64,000 nt of DNA from Bryobacterales bacterium. Lineage in GTDB: Bacteria; Acidobacteriota; Terriglobia; Bryobacterales; Bryobacteraceae. The stretch spans positions 16,679 through 80,678 of the forward strand of contig JADZGD010000003.1 of the NCBI GenBank assembly GCA_020854055.1. The letters run 5' to 3'. Positions 1 through 8,469 of the stretch are shown one piece after another. The notes beneath the pieces were generated by a model, which was not told the DNA's origin, did not search any database, and saw only the letters and a program-made list of their open reading frames with translations. The position numbers were made by a program, and so were the translations under genes. Numbering within the stretch: the first letter of the stretch is position 1; the number at the start of each line of letters is the position of its first letter.

Positions 1-119
1 CACTCGTGGAAGATCAAATTAACCGCCGACTGGAACTGTGCGGCGGAAAGAGTGACCCCCTTGGATTGCATCAGCGGAAGAAGGCGGTCAAGATCATGAG
101 CGATACCGAAGCCGCGCAT
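1..119 (-). CDS. Partial gene, possible SAM-dependent methyltransferase N-terminus
   Basis: The reverse strand has an ATG at 119 preceded by GAGG six bases upstream, then 39 open codons to the window edge. The peptide begins MRGFGIAHDLDRLLPL and ends in VNLIFHE. It follows the ABC ATPase gene by 43 bp in the same direction, so it is probably the next gene of the glycan operon. The tail is reminiscent of the start of small glycan-locus methyltransferases, but no SAM-binding motif is inside the window. The assignment is a guess from context, while the open frame and ribosome-binding site are seen directly. Confidence 0.45.
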   Translation of the reverse strand, partial: MRGFGIAHDLDRLLPLMQSKGVTLSAAQFQSAVNLIFHE

Positions 120-162
120 ACGATGCCTCAAAAGGATCCGCGGCCGTCAAAAGACGGCCCGG

Positions 163-1428
163 TCATTGTTCAATACTCAACGACTCCACCGGACTCAGAT
201 GCTCCACGCTCCACTCTCTGCGTGGACTGATCATCGACCCCCAGCCGCAACACTGGCCGGAAACATCGAGATGCAAAATATCGGACATATGCCGGGGAGC
301 CGCATCCTGCCCCCAAAGCAACACCTTGAAGTAGAGCGAGTACAAGCCGGGTTCCAGCCACAAAGCCGGAAGTTTCACATTCAGCCGGTACCGGCCCTGC
401 CAGGTTTTACCGGACCCAAACTCGGGGCTATCCTGGCGCATGTGAAAGATGCGGCGCTGTTGCATGTCATCCAGCAGGCAGAGCAGCGTGAATCCCGGCA
501 CCGGATCGTAGAATCGAAGTTCAGCGGTGATTTCGGCTTCCTCGGATTGGTCGATCGTACAGCTCTCCCGTCCGGCGACGGCCACTTTGCCAAAGCTGAA
601 GCCTTTGGCCTTCGAGTTGTCCGTGTCGGTATCTTCTTTTGTGGCGATCAGACGGTGGTAGTCCGAAACGGCGGATGAAATATCGCCGGAGCTGTATACC
701 TTCCCGCGGTCGAGCACCACGCCGCGATTGCACAATGACCGGATCGCGCCCATATTGTGGCTTACGAAGAGAATGGTCCGGCCCTGGCGCGCAACGTCGC
801 CGATCTTGCCGATGCACTTCTTTTGAAACGCCAGGTCGCCCACCGCCAGTACCTCATCAACGAACAGGATGTCCGGATCGAGGTGAGCTGCCACCGCAAA
901 AGCAAGCCGCAGATACATGCCGGTGGAGTAGTGCTTTACCGGCGTATCAATGAACTTCTCCACCTCGGCGAAGTCCACGATGGCATCAAACTGTCGCTCG
1001 ATCTGCCGGCGCTTCATGTTGAGAATCGCGCCATTCAAAAAGATGTTCTCCCGCCCGGTCAACTCATTGTGAAATCCCGTTCCGACTTCGAGCAGCGTTC
1101 CCACCCTTCCGTAGACGTCGGCGTAGCCGGTAGTCGGTTCGGTGATCCGCGAGAGCACTTTGAGCAGCGTACTCTTCCCCGCCCCATTGCGCCCGATCAC
1201 CCCGACAATTTCGCCCGGCCGGACGTCGAGCGATACATCCGACAACGCCCACAGGATGCGATCTTCCTCCGACTGCTTGCGCCGGTTCCGGAATCCGCGC
1301 CGGACCGCATCGACCGATGCGCGGCAACAGTCGACAACCGTGTCGCGAAGGGTCCGGTACCGCTGGGTGCGCTCCCCAAGGTTATAGCGCTTGGAAAGAT
1401 TGTTAATTCGAATTGCGTACTCGGGCAT
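163..1428 (-). CDS. Polysaccharide ABC transporter ATP-binding protein (Wzt/TagH type with C-terminal domain)
   Basis: This is the ATPase of a polysaccharide exporter; its permease partner is encoded at 10659-11540. The nucleotide-binding domain carries the Walker A motif GRNGAGKST, the YSTGM signature typical of Wzt/KpsT ATPases and the Walker B segment PDILFVDEVLAVGD. About 150 residues follow the ATPase and resemble the Wzt C-terminal beta-sandwich, which in O-antigen exporters binds the modified non-reducing end of the glycan. The ATG at 1428 (MPEYAIRI) is preferred; an in-frame TTG lies at 1449. The gene overlaps the upstream dehydrogenase by 26 bp, consistent with translational coupling. 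The substrate is inferred from the operon. Confidence 0.9.
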   Translation of the reverse strand: MPEYAIRINNLSKRYNLGERTQRYRTLRDTVVDCCRASVDAVRRGFRNRRKQSEEDRILWALSDVSLDVRPGEIVGVIGRNGAGKSTLLKVLSRITEPTTGYADVYGRVGTLLEVGTGFHNELTGRENIFLNGAILNMKRRQIERQFDAIVDFAEVEKFIDTPVKHYSTGMYLRLAFAVAAHLDPDILFVDEVLAVGDLAFQKKCIGKIGDVARQGRTILFVSHNMGAIRSLCNRGVVLDRGKVYSSGDISSAVSDYHRLIATKEDTDTDNSKAKGFSFGKVAVAGRESCTIDQSEEAEITAELRFYDPVPGFTLLCLLDDMQQRRIFHMRQDSPEFGSGKTWQGRYRLNVKLPALWLEPGLYSLYFKVLLWGQDAAPRHMSDILHLDVSGQCCGWGSMISPRREWSVEHLSPVESLSIEQ

Positions 1429-2371
1429 AAATAGAGATTTGATCCTCAATCGATTTGATGGTGCTGATGATCTTCCGCGCCAGAAACACTTCGGTTTTCT
1501 GCATGGATTCCAAGGTGCAGCCGCCGATATGGGGTGTGGCGATCAGATTGCCTTGTTGGCATGCGTGCTGCAATACCTCCGGAACGCGGCCACCGTGCCC
1601 GCCCTCGTCCTCGAATACGTCGATTGCCGCGCCGGCCAGGCGTCCGGTGTGCAGTGCCTCCACCATCGCCTGTTCGTCAACCAATTCACCGCGCGACGTA
1701 TTGACAAACCAGCTTGCCGGGCGCATACGGTGGAAACATTCCCGCGAAAAGAAGTGATGATTGTCCGGCGTCCAGTTGACATGGAGCGTCACAATCTCCG
1801 CCCGCTCCAGGACGGTGTCCAAAGGAAGCGCGGACGCGCCGAGCGCCGGATCCGCAATCAGGATCCGCGCTTCGAACGCTTGTAAGTAACGGCCGACAAT
1901 CCGGCCCAGCCGTCCGTAGCCAACGATGCCGACCGTCTTGCCGTAGAGTTCGTGCCCGCGGAACAGGTCACGATTCCAGCCTCCGGCGCAGACATGCGAG
2001 GCAGCCGCTGGAATCGAACGTAGCAGCGACAGCATCAGCCCGATGGTATGCTCCGCGGTGGCGCGGACCTCGCTGAGGAAGTCTGCTTCGCCCTTCAACG
2101 ACACTAATTTAATTCCCCGCCGTTTGAGCGCCTCGACGTCGATGTGGTTGAGGCCGGTGGTCGGCGTGGCGACAACTTTCAGCCGCGGCGCCTCCTCCAG
2201 CAACGCTTCATCTATTTGATGGCGCAGCCGCACCCAAAGAACCTCGGTCTCGGTCAGCGAATGTGCAAGTTCGTGACGCGAAAGATCGGCCAATCGTACA
2301 GTGTTCGCTTCACCCAGTATGCCTGCAGCCTCGTCAGAGAAATTCCTGCACTCGGCGATCAGAATGTTCAT
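1403..2371 (-). CDS. D-isomer-specific 2-hydroxyacid dehydrogenase
   Basis: This is a cytoplasmic NAD-dependent oxidoreductase of the phosphoglycerate-dehydrogenase-like family, 322 residues. It shows the Rossmann motif GIVGYGRLG near the middle and the usual catalytic trio: Arg in NTSRGELVDE, Glu in DVFEDE and His in TPHIGG. It overlaps neuA upstream by 38 bp and the ABC ATPase downstream by 26 bp, so it belongs to the glycan operon. Its substrate cannot be read from the sequence. A role in making or recycling a hydroxy-acid building block, perhaps linked to the FkbH/ACP pair at 6336-8469, is a guess. Confidence 0.88.
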   Translation of the reverse strand: MNILIAECRNFSDEAAGILGEANTVRLADLSRHELAHSLTETEVLWVRLRHQIDEALLEEAPRLKVVATPTTGLNHIDVEALKRRGIKLVSLKGEADFLSEVRATAEHTIGLMLSLLRSIPAAASHVCAGGWNRDLFRGHELYGKTVGIVGYGRLGRIVGRYLQAFEARILIADPALGASALPLDTVLERAEIVTLHVNWTPDNHHFFSRECFHRMRPASWFVNTSRGELVDEQAMVEALHTGRLAGAAIDVFEDEGGHGGRVPEVLQHACQQGNLIATPHIGGCTLESMQKTEVFLARKIISTIKSIEDQISIYARVRNSN

Positions 2372-3089
2372 CGAACTTCCTCTCTGGACTTAGCAGTTGT
2401 CCGGCAATGAATAGATCGAAGGAGTTATCGATATTGCACGCTCTTTCTTCGGGCATCAACCAGGCCCTGCAATCCTGCCCTTTGAGCGAGTTGTGTTCCA
2501 TCAGCACGTCACGGCGCATCAGGTATACGGATCCCTCGCGAAGATATAACCGCGGCAACTGCTGTCGCGGCTGGCCTTCAAACAATTCGGCAAACGGTGG
2601 ATCGATTACCCGGCCATCCGGATCGATGTACTTCATCCGGGCCGGATGCTTCTCTCCGACGGATACAAAAGAGATCACTGAGTCCGCGCCGGTGTTCTCC
2701 AGCAGCTCAATGGCACCATCGATATCGTCGGCGTTTCTCAGCGGATTGGTCGGCTGCAGCAAAAAGATCGCGTCATAGCTCTCGCCTTGTTGTTCGACCG
2801 CCCGCACAGCGTGCTGAACCACCGGAATCGAAGGAGTCATATCAAGCGCAAGTTCAGGCGGACGCAGGAAGGGAACCTCCAGCCCGCAGGCAATCGCCAC
2901 TTCGGCGATTTTCGGATCGTCGGTGGAGACGATCGTGCGCGCCAGCCGGCGCGATGCCCTGGCCGCGTCAGCCGTGTAGGCCAGGAGCGGCCGCCCCAAA
3001 AGAGGCGCGATGTTCTTGTGGGGGATCCCTTTTGATCCGCCCCGTGCCGTTACCACTCCCAACACCCGTAGCCTGTTCGGAACATTCAT
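2334..3089 (-). CDS. neuA: Acylneuraminate cytidylyltransferase (CMP-nonulosonate synthetase)
   Basis: The enzyme activates a nonulosonic acid with CTP to give the CMP-sugar used by glycosyltransferases. The nucleotide-binding signature ARGGSKGIPHKN sits near the N-terminus, followed by ISTDD-like STDDPKIAEVA and LLQPTNPLRNADDID, all typical of NeuA/LegF/PseF proteins. The ATG at 3089 (MSMNVPNRLRV, 251 residues) is preferred, with another at 3095. The reading frame stays open to 3242, but that extension is not family-like. The 5' end overlaps the neuC frame by 122 bp. NeuC and NeuB in the same operon complete the pathway; whether the sugar is sialic, legionaminic or pseudaminic acid is not settled. 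Confidence 0.9.
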   Translation of the reverse strand: MNVPNRLRVLGVVTARGGSKGIPHKNIAPLLGRPLLAYTADAARASRRLARTIVSTDDPKIAEVAIACGLEVPFLRPPELALDMTPSIPVVQHAVRAVEQQGESYDAIFLLQPTNPLRNADDIDGAIELLENTGADSVISFVSVGEKHPARMKYIDPDGRVIDPPFAELFEGQPRQQLPRLYLREGSVYLMRRDVLMEHNSLKGQDCRAWLMPEERACNIDNSFDLFIAGQLLSPERKFDEHSDRRVQEFL

Positions 3090-4239
3090 AGACATAGTGG
3101 AGCCGTTTCTGCGTATAAGGACGAAGGGCCGCCAGCCCGCTGGCAATTCGCTCCGAAATGTTGCCGGCGCCATAGAGCGTGCTGGGCGCATAGCGTCCCT
3201 GGCTGATTTGAAACCGGACACACTCTTCGATGGCGGCGGCATCGACCGGACAGTTCAGAACATGAGTGTCCACTTCGCGGCCCGCCTGGCGGTCGCCCAC
3301 CAGCACTACCGGAGTTCCAAAATAGCCGGCGTCGCGTACAAAGCTGCTGGAGTTGCCGATCGCGCAGGCGGTCCGGGCCAGAATCTGGAGGTAACTTTCC
3401 GGGCTTACGTTGGTGATCGTGCGAAGCCAGTCCGGAGCATGCTGATCCCGGAACACACGAATCGTCTTGCTGATCTGATCTGAACCCGCGTCGATGTTAG
3501 GCCACAGCATCAGCGTGGGCATGTGAATCTGTTGCAGCGCATTGAGAAGCTCACTCATGGAGTGAACTTCAGTGCCGAACTCGGTGGTGGTGGGATGGAA
3601 TACAACCAGCGAGAACGGCTCTTCGATCTCGATCAGCGCGCCGCTGCCGGAGCCGTTCACCGTCTGCGATGAAAGCTGCGGGTCGAGTGACAATGCGATG
3701 TCGCTGCTTGGGCATCCCACCGTCAGGATGGTCTCCGGATTCTCTCCCATCCTCACCAGGTACTCGGCCGACCGCACCGTACTCGGGAAATGATAGTGCG
3801 CGAATTTTGAGATGGCGTGCCGCGCGCTCTCGTCGATTGAACCCGATACTTCCCCGCCTTGAATATGCGCAATGCAGATGTTCATGTAGGCGGCGGCAAC
3901 CGCCGCGGCGAGCGCTTCGTAGCGATCACCGATCAGCAGTACGACGTCCGGCTTCAGCCGGTGAAATTCGCCGGCGAACTCCAGCACACCCACGCCGACC
4001 GACTTCGCCATCGCCGCGGGAGTAGAACCTTCCACCTCCAGAAATACCTCGGCGCTGACTTCAAATCCGTCCCGGCGTACCGTTTCGACCGGCCGGCCGA
4101 AGCGTCCAAGAACCATTGTCCCGGCAGCGAGCAATTGCATCTCCAGGCCGGGATGATTGGCGATGGCATGCATCACCGGTTTCAGGCGTCCGTAGTTGGC
4201 GCGATCAACCAACACAACGCAGACTTTTCGTTTATTCAT
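2968..4239 (-). CDS. neuC: Hydrolysing UDP/GDP-N-acetylhexosamine 2-epimerase (NeuC/LegG family)
   Basis: The protein belongs to the family that inverts C2 of a UDP- or GDP-linked N-acetylhexosamine and releases the nucleotide, giving the N-acetylmannosamine-type precursor of nonulosonic acids. It shows the family segments RANYGRLKPVM at the N-terminus, LLIGDRYEALA, HIQGGEVSGSIDE and later IGNSSS. At 423 residues it is about 40 longer than usual; the extra C-terminal tail is encoded inside the start of neuA and looks passive. The start overlaps the deacetylase stop as ATGA (4236-4239). With PglF-like and DegT genes upstream, the LegG reaction on a diacetylbacillosamine nucleotide is a reasonable inference. 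Confidence 0.9.
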   Translation of the reverse strand: MNKRKVCVVLVDRANYGRLKPVMHAIANHPGLEMQLLAAGTMVLGRFGRPVETVRRDGFEVSAEVFLEVEGSTPAAMAKSVGVGVLEFAGEFHRLKPDVVLLIGDRYEALAAAVAAAYMNICIAHIQGGEVSGSIDESARHAISKFAHYHFPSTVRSAEYLVRMGENPETILTVGCPSSDIALSLDPQLSSQTVNGSGSGALIEIEEPFSLVVFHPTTTEFGTEVHSMSELLNALQQIHMPTLMLWPNIDAGSDQISKTIRVFRDQHAPDWLRTITNVSPESYLQILARTACAIGNSSSFVRDAGYFGTPVVLVGDRQAGREVDTHVLNCPVDAAAIEECVRFQISQGRYAPSTLYGAGNISERIASGLAALRPYTQKRLHYVYECSEQATGVGSGNGTGRIKRDPPQEHRASFGAAAPGLHG

Positions 4240-5192
4240 ATGGATGCCGTTGTTAGTGAACGTGGCGTTGCGAGCTTGCAGTCGATCCGGCGAATGCGAA
4301 ACAGGTCCGACCCTGCCTGCGCGGGCCCCGCTTCGGTGGAAAGACCGCAGCAGAATCCCAGGCTCTGTAGCGTCTCCACCGTAAAATCATTGAATGAATC
4401 GAGTTTGCCGTACGGGTAGCAGAACGGCCACAGTGCCTGCGGCCGAAGATGCCGGTCAAGCAGGCTCCGGCACAGCGTCAACTCGGCTTGGAGTTCTTCT
4501 TCGGCCAGCGTAGAAAGGGGCCGGTGGCAGTGAGAATGGCCCCCAATAACCATCCCGGCCGATTGCATCGTCCTGGCCTGCTCCCAATCGAGATAAGTCT
4601 CTTTCGCCACTTCTGCCTCTGGGCCGATGTGGCGTTCAAAGAGCCGCCGTATCACCGGACTCCTGACGTCAGGCGGAAGAATGAAGTTATAAAAATATTT
4701 GAAACTCGCAACTTCTTCCGAATCCCAGACGTAGGTACGGCGCGCAGCCGCGGCATTGGCATCCACTTGCTTCACCAGCGTTTCATCGCTCTGTTGAACC
4801 TCAGCCAGGAAGGCATTCCTGTAATCGGCAAAATCCAGCGACGCCATTAGAAAATGGTTCATGTGAACGTCGGCCACGCGATGTTCGTCCATGCAGCCCG
4901 TAATAACCGAAAAGATGCCCTGGACCTTGCGCTCCGCGAGAACGGGCAGCACATTGTTGAAATGATCCGTTACCCCGTCGTCAAAAGTGAGCAGGCAAAG
5001 CTCACGCCGCGGGCTGTAAGTGCCGTCAAGATAGGCGAGCGACGACTCCAGTGTCGCCATCTCGAACGCGCTGCTGAGTTCCGCAACCTGGGCGCGAAAA
5101 TCACTCAGCGACATACCCTTGAGGCGGGGGAACTTCGCCGTCTCGGGATCGAGTACATAGTGGTACATCACTACGTGCAGTGACGGTGCCAT
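4236..5192 (-). CDS. Polysaccharide deacetylase family protein (NodB domain)
   Basis: This is a carbohydrate esterase family 4-type enzyme of 318 residues that would remove N-acetyl groups from a glycan or precursor. It has the first NodB motif LLTFDDGVTDH, in which the second Asp binds metal, and the His pair in GGHSHCHRPL. No signal peptide is visible: the N-terminus MAPSLHVVMYHYV enters the fold directly, so it probably acts in the cytoplasm on a precursor or lipid-linked sugar. It lies between the GNAT gene (10 bp away) and neuC (4 bp overlap), in the modification block of the operon. Confidence 0.88.
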   Translation of the reverse strand: MAPSLHVVMYHYVLDPETAKFPRLKGMSLSDFRAQVAELSSAFEMATLESSLAYLDGTYSPRRELCLLTFDDGVTDHFNNVLPVLAERKVQGIFSVITGCMDEHRVADVHMNHFLMASLDFADYRNAFLAEVQQSDETLVKQVDANAAAARRTYVWDSEEVASFKYFYNFILPPDVRSPVIRRLFERHIGPEAEVAKETYLDWEQARTMQSAGMVIGGHSHCHRPLSTLAEEELQAELTLCRSLLDRHLRPQALWPFCYPYGKLDSFNDFTVETLQSLGFCCGLSTEAGPAQAGSDLFRIRRIDCKLATPRSLTTASI

Positions 5193-5202
5193 TGAAACCT
5201 CT

Positions 5203-6336
5203 TTAATTTGGGCGGTCCTGATCAGAATCAGATTTTGTCCAGTGCCACGGACAATCTGACTCCGTGGTGCAGGCCGGCACTTCAGGATTGGCGAACAGAG
5301 CGCTCAGGATGCGGCCGTCTTTGCCATCGAGCGGCTGGAAGCGTGACGGAATTTCGTTGCCATCCGCGTGGATCGCGGTGGACGGAATGCCAAGCTCCCG
5401 CAGGGATGTGAGCGTGGGCCCATGAAAACCATAGAAATCGGCGCCGAAGGCATCACACTCGCGCAGTTCACCTAGGAACGCCGCCGCCAGCCCGCGGGCG
5501 TTATCAACGGACAGCGGCATGAATTCCACCAGGCGTCCAATGCGGTCCACATCCTCAAAGCCGTCCTCGGTTTTTCGCCGGATCGTTTCGAGCCGCCAGA
5601 CCGCCATGCCGGTGCGTGGACCTTCGGGGATCGAAATAAAACGGTATTTGAAGGTCGGATGATCCCGGTAACGCCAGTTCAGATACTCCGCATTCCGCGC
5701 CGCGCCAACAGTCTGTTCGGCCAGCGCCGGCCAGTCCACGCGGTCCCAACCATCTGGAATCTGGCAGGCTGCCTCGATACCGCGGTCTTCAATCGGCTCG
5801 ATGACGAAGGCTTCGGCCAGCTCCCGTGCCCGGTCCGCTTCCCAGTCGGGATGCGCGAGGCGCAGGAATCTCACCATCCTGTCAAGCGCGTCCGGCAGAA
5901 CCAGGAAGTGCCGGGGAATATGCGGTAAAACCTGTCCGCGAAGCACCCGGTAGATAATTGCCGACGCGGGCGTGATTCCGAACGCCACCACCGGATGAAA
6001 CTCCGGGCTGCGGAACATACTCAGCAGTTGTAGCGCCGCCGGACCCTTGCGGTGCTCCGGCCCGATCACGTAATTGGCAATCCAGATCCCCTTGGACGTC
6101 TTGCCGAAACAATTAAATGTGAATGGGATGCCACCGAGAATCCCTCCCAGTTGGCCGTCCGATTCGCCCAGCGCGAAACTGAGCTGGTTCGGGTCCCAGT
6201 GTCCGGCGCGGTGAAACGTCCAGTCAAACAGCCGTTGGTCACGGCAATACACATGGTTCGCCGCCCAATACTGCCCAAGAAACTGGCTGATCCGCGGGTA
6301 CTCATCGCGTCCGGCAAACCGGTATTCGAGAGACAT
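5203..6336 (-). CDS. GNAT-family acyltransferase in glycan operon
   Basis: This 377-residue protein begins MSLEYRFAGRDEYPRISQFL, a common start for large GNAT proteins of sugar loci, and contains GGIPF and the NYVIGPEHRKG segment that resembles the acyl-CoA-binding motif region. The ATG at 6336 forms a TGATG junction with the acyl carrier protein stop; a GTG at 6339 is possible. Its position directly after an acyl carrier protein suggests that it moves an acyl group from ACP or CoA onto the amino sugar. That donor choice is inference. The C-terminal third is not clearly assignable and may be a second GNAT-like lobe. Confidence 0.75.
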   Translation of the reverse strand: MSLEYRFAGRDEYPRISQFLGQYWAANHVYCRDQRLFDWTFHRAGHWDPNQLSFALGESDGQLGGILGGIPFTFNCFGKTSKGIWIANYVIGPEHRKGPAALQLLSMFRSPEFHPVVAFGITPASAIIYRVLRGQVLPHIPRHFLVLPDALDRMVRFLRLAHPDWEADRARELAEAFVIEPIEDRGIEAACQIPDGWDRVDWPALAEQTVGAARNAEYLNWRYRDHPTFKYRFISIPEGPRTGMAVWRLETIRRKTEDGFEDVDRIGRLVEFMPLSVDNARGLAAAFLGELRECDAFGADFYGFHGPTLTSLRELGIPSTAIHADGNEIPSRFQPLDGKDGRILSALFANPEVPACTTESDCPWHWTKSDSDQDRPN

Positions 6337-6578
6337 CACGACTCCTCAAGTGCGACGCACTTTTCTTCGACCAATGCAGCGATCAATTCCACCGACAGCA
6401 TCTGCTCCATCTCCTCGGGCGTAAATTGCAGGTTGAACGCATGTTCCAAGGCCAGGACCAGGTTCAAGTGCTGGATGGAGTCCCACTGATCCACCGTGTC
6501 CGGTGAAGTCTCCGCCAGCACTTGCTCCAGCGGTATGCCGAACAGGTCAGCGATTATTGAGCGGATTTGATCAAGCAT
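6336..6578 (-). CDS. Acyl carrier protein
   Basis: This is an 80-residue ACP. The phosphopantetheine attachment site is the Ser in WDSIQHLNL near residue 34, followed by the acidic helix region FTPEEMEQM. Size and charge are typical of discrete ACPs. It overlaps the FkbH-like gene by 8 bp and the GNAT gene by 1 bp, so the three are almost certainly co-translated. In known FkbH systems (methoxymalonyl-ACP and glyceryl-ACP pathways) such an ACP carries a three-carbon unit derived from 1,3-bisphosphoglycerate. Here that unit, or another acyl group, would be used to decorate a sugar; this is inferred from the neighbours. Confidence 0.93.
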   Translation of the reverse strand: MLDQIRSIIADLFGIPLEQVLAETSPDTVDQWDSIQHLNLVLALEHAFNLQFTPEEMEQMLSVELIAALVEEKCVALEES

Positions 6579-8469
6579 GAGTTACTTCCGGGACCGCTGT
6601 GCGAAGTTGAATCCAGGGCGGACACTGAATTGAAGCGCTGGTCACGTCAAGTGTCCACAGAACGCCGGAGCCGTTGCCATCGCCGGGTGTAAACCCGTGG
6701 GCGCGGTAGAAATCCGCCGCCGGAGCGTTTTTCGCCGTCGGCAGGAACCAACCGCGCAGCAGCCGGATTCCCCGCGCCCGACACTGTTCCACCAGGTGCG
6801 CCAGCAGCGCGGTTTCCACGGTGCGGCTGATAATCCGGCAGCTCAACAGGAATGTATCGATCTCACAGGTTGCTTCCGAGGTGCGGGTAATCATCACGGC
6901 GGTGATCCCGTTGTCTCCAAACCGGTCCGTCACCCGGGCGGCGTATACGTCAACCGCGGGATCCTCAGCCAGAAGCTTGATTTCCTGCTCGCTGTAACGC
7001 CGCGTCGTCAGGTTGAACTGATTCGTCTTCTGTGTCAGTTGAGCGACCCGGCTTAAGGTGGCTGACGCCGCCGGTTGAAGCTCGACTTCCTGGGCAAGCT
7101 GGCGGTAATAATCTTCCACTGTTTGCGCTTGCCGCTCCATCTCCGCGCGCTGCCGCTGAACCTGATAGAGATTCTTCCGGTCGCGGTCTTCACCGGAAAC
7201 CGACAGCCGCTGCAACTGGGGGCAGTCACGGACGAGGCGGGCATACTCCATGGGGTCATCCGGAAGCTCGATCACCGTTACTTCCGGGCACTCCAGGCGG
7301 ACGCGCTTTCGCTCCGCCGGATTGTCGTCAAGAAACACCAGGCTATCCATCCCCAGATTGAGTTCCGCCGCAATCTCGCGGAGGTTGTCCGGCTTGGGGT
7401 TCCAGTTCATCCGGTCCGCGGAGAAGTGTTCCATCCGCAGAACCATGTCCGGATGCCGGTCAAATACCGGCAGAACATCGTCGCGATTGTTCTTACTGCA
7501 AATCGCCAGCAGAACGCCCCGCCGGCTGCAATCGAGCAGGGCGCGCTGAACCGCCCGGTAAGCGCAACCGGGATGCGATTTGCCGGCCTGAATGCCGTCG
7601 ATACCTTCCTCGCCAACCACGCCGTGCCATAGGGTGTTATCGAGATCGGTCACCAGCACCTTCGCTGTCCGTCCCGCCAGCGGACACACAATCCGCATCC
7701 AGGCTTCCGCCACTGCGGTTAACCGTTCAGCCCGAAATGGCATGTTGATGCTGGCCCACTTGTGCGGATCATGCCAGTTTTCACGCCCATATCTTGCCAC
7801 CAGCGCGCCGTAATCGAGCACATGAACTCCCGGCGTCGCGGCGGCAATCGAACGAATGTGCTGGTTGATGCGGAATAGCGCCTCCGCCTGGCTGGTCGGC
7901 GACTGGTGGTCCAACTCTCCGCAGGCGGAGGTCGCCGGAATCTCCAATGTTTGAAGAACTATGTGGGCGGCCGTAGAAGCGCGAAGCGTTTTCACCCAGG
8001 AGGTGAAGTCGTCCTGCGTCCTGGCGACGATCCGGTTCACGTCTCCCGAGTCGAGGTCCGCATAACCATCCCACAGCTCAGGAACGACGTCCGCCGCCTG
8101 AAGGCTCAGAAAGATCGCATTGTTCGGCTCGCGGTAAACCGGGTTGGTTGTGTCGAGGATCTCCTGAACGTACGAATTGTATCCTCCGGCCGTAACCTTC
8201 AAATCGATGCGGTGCGCGTACGCCGCCGCCCGCAGCACCGGAATCAGCGGCTCAACCGCATAGGAGCGTAGAATGGCCAGGCGGAATGGTGTCAGATGCA
8301 GATGAGGCGCGATACGCCCGTAACTGGAGGTCACGTAGGGAGCGAGAACCGGCGAGGCGGCCCCGCTCCACAGGACCTCGAGTCCGGCCTGGGCGGCGGC
8401 ATACTGTTTCCTTTCGATTGCCGCTCCGATCTCGGCTCGCAGTTCAGATTGTTCCTTGGATCTCATCAT
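6571..8469 (-). CDS. FkbH-like HAD-IIIC family protein
   Basis: This is a 632-residue three-part protein. The first ~260 residues resemble the SGNH-like region found in long FkbH proteins. The HAD-IIIC core follows, with the nucleophile motif DLDNTLWHGVVGE near residue 275 and ICSKNNRDDV. The C-terminal part has GNAT-like character, with QFNLTTRRY and DNGITAVMI. FkbH proteins load and dephosphorylate a glyceryl unit on ACP. The start at 8469 makes a TAATG junction with the MaoC-SDR stop; the longer frame to 8490 would overlap more. The ACP follows immediately, supporting an ACP-loading role in glycan acylation. Confidence 0.9.
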   Translation of the reverse strand: MMRSKEQSELRAEIGAAIERKQYAAAQAGLEVLWSGAASPVLAPYVTSSYGRIAPHLHLTPFRLAILRSYAVEPLIPVLRAAAYAHRIDLKVTAGGYNSYVQEILDTTNPVYREPNNAIFLSLQAADVVPELWDGYADLDSGDVNRIVARTQDDFTSWVKTLRASTAAHIVLQTLEIPATSACGELDHQSPTSQAEALFRINQHIRSIAAATPGVHVLDYGALVARYGRENWHDPHKWASINMPFRAERLTAVAEAWMRIVCPLAGRTAKVLVTDLDNTLWHGVVGEEGIDGIQAGKSHPGCAYRAVQRALLDCSRRGVLLAICSKNNRDDVLPVFDRHPDMVLRMEHFSADRMNWNPKPDNLREIAAELNLGMDSLVFLDDNPAERKRVRLECPEVTVIELPDDPMEYARLVRDCPQLQRLSVSGEDRDRKNLYQVQRQRAEMERQAQTVEDYYRQLAQEVELQPAASATLSRVAQLTQKTNQFNLTTRRYSEQEIKLLAEDPAVDVYAARVTDRFGDNGITAVMITRTSEATCEIDTFLLSCRIISRTVETALLAHLVEQCRARGIRLLRGWFLPTAKNAPAADFYRAHGFTPGDGNGSGVLWTLDVTSASIQCPPWIQLRTAVPEVTHA

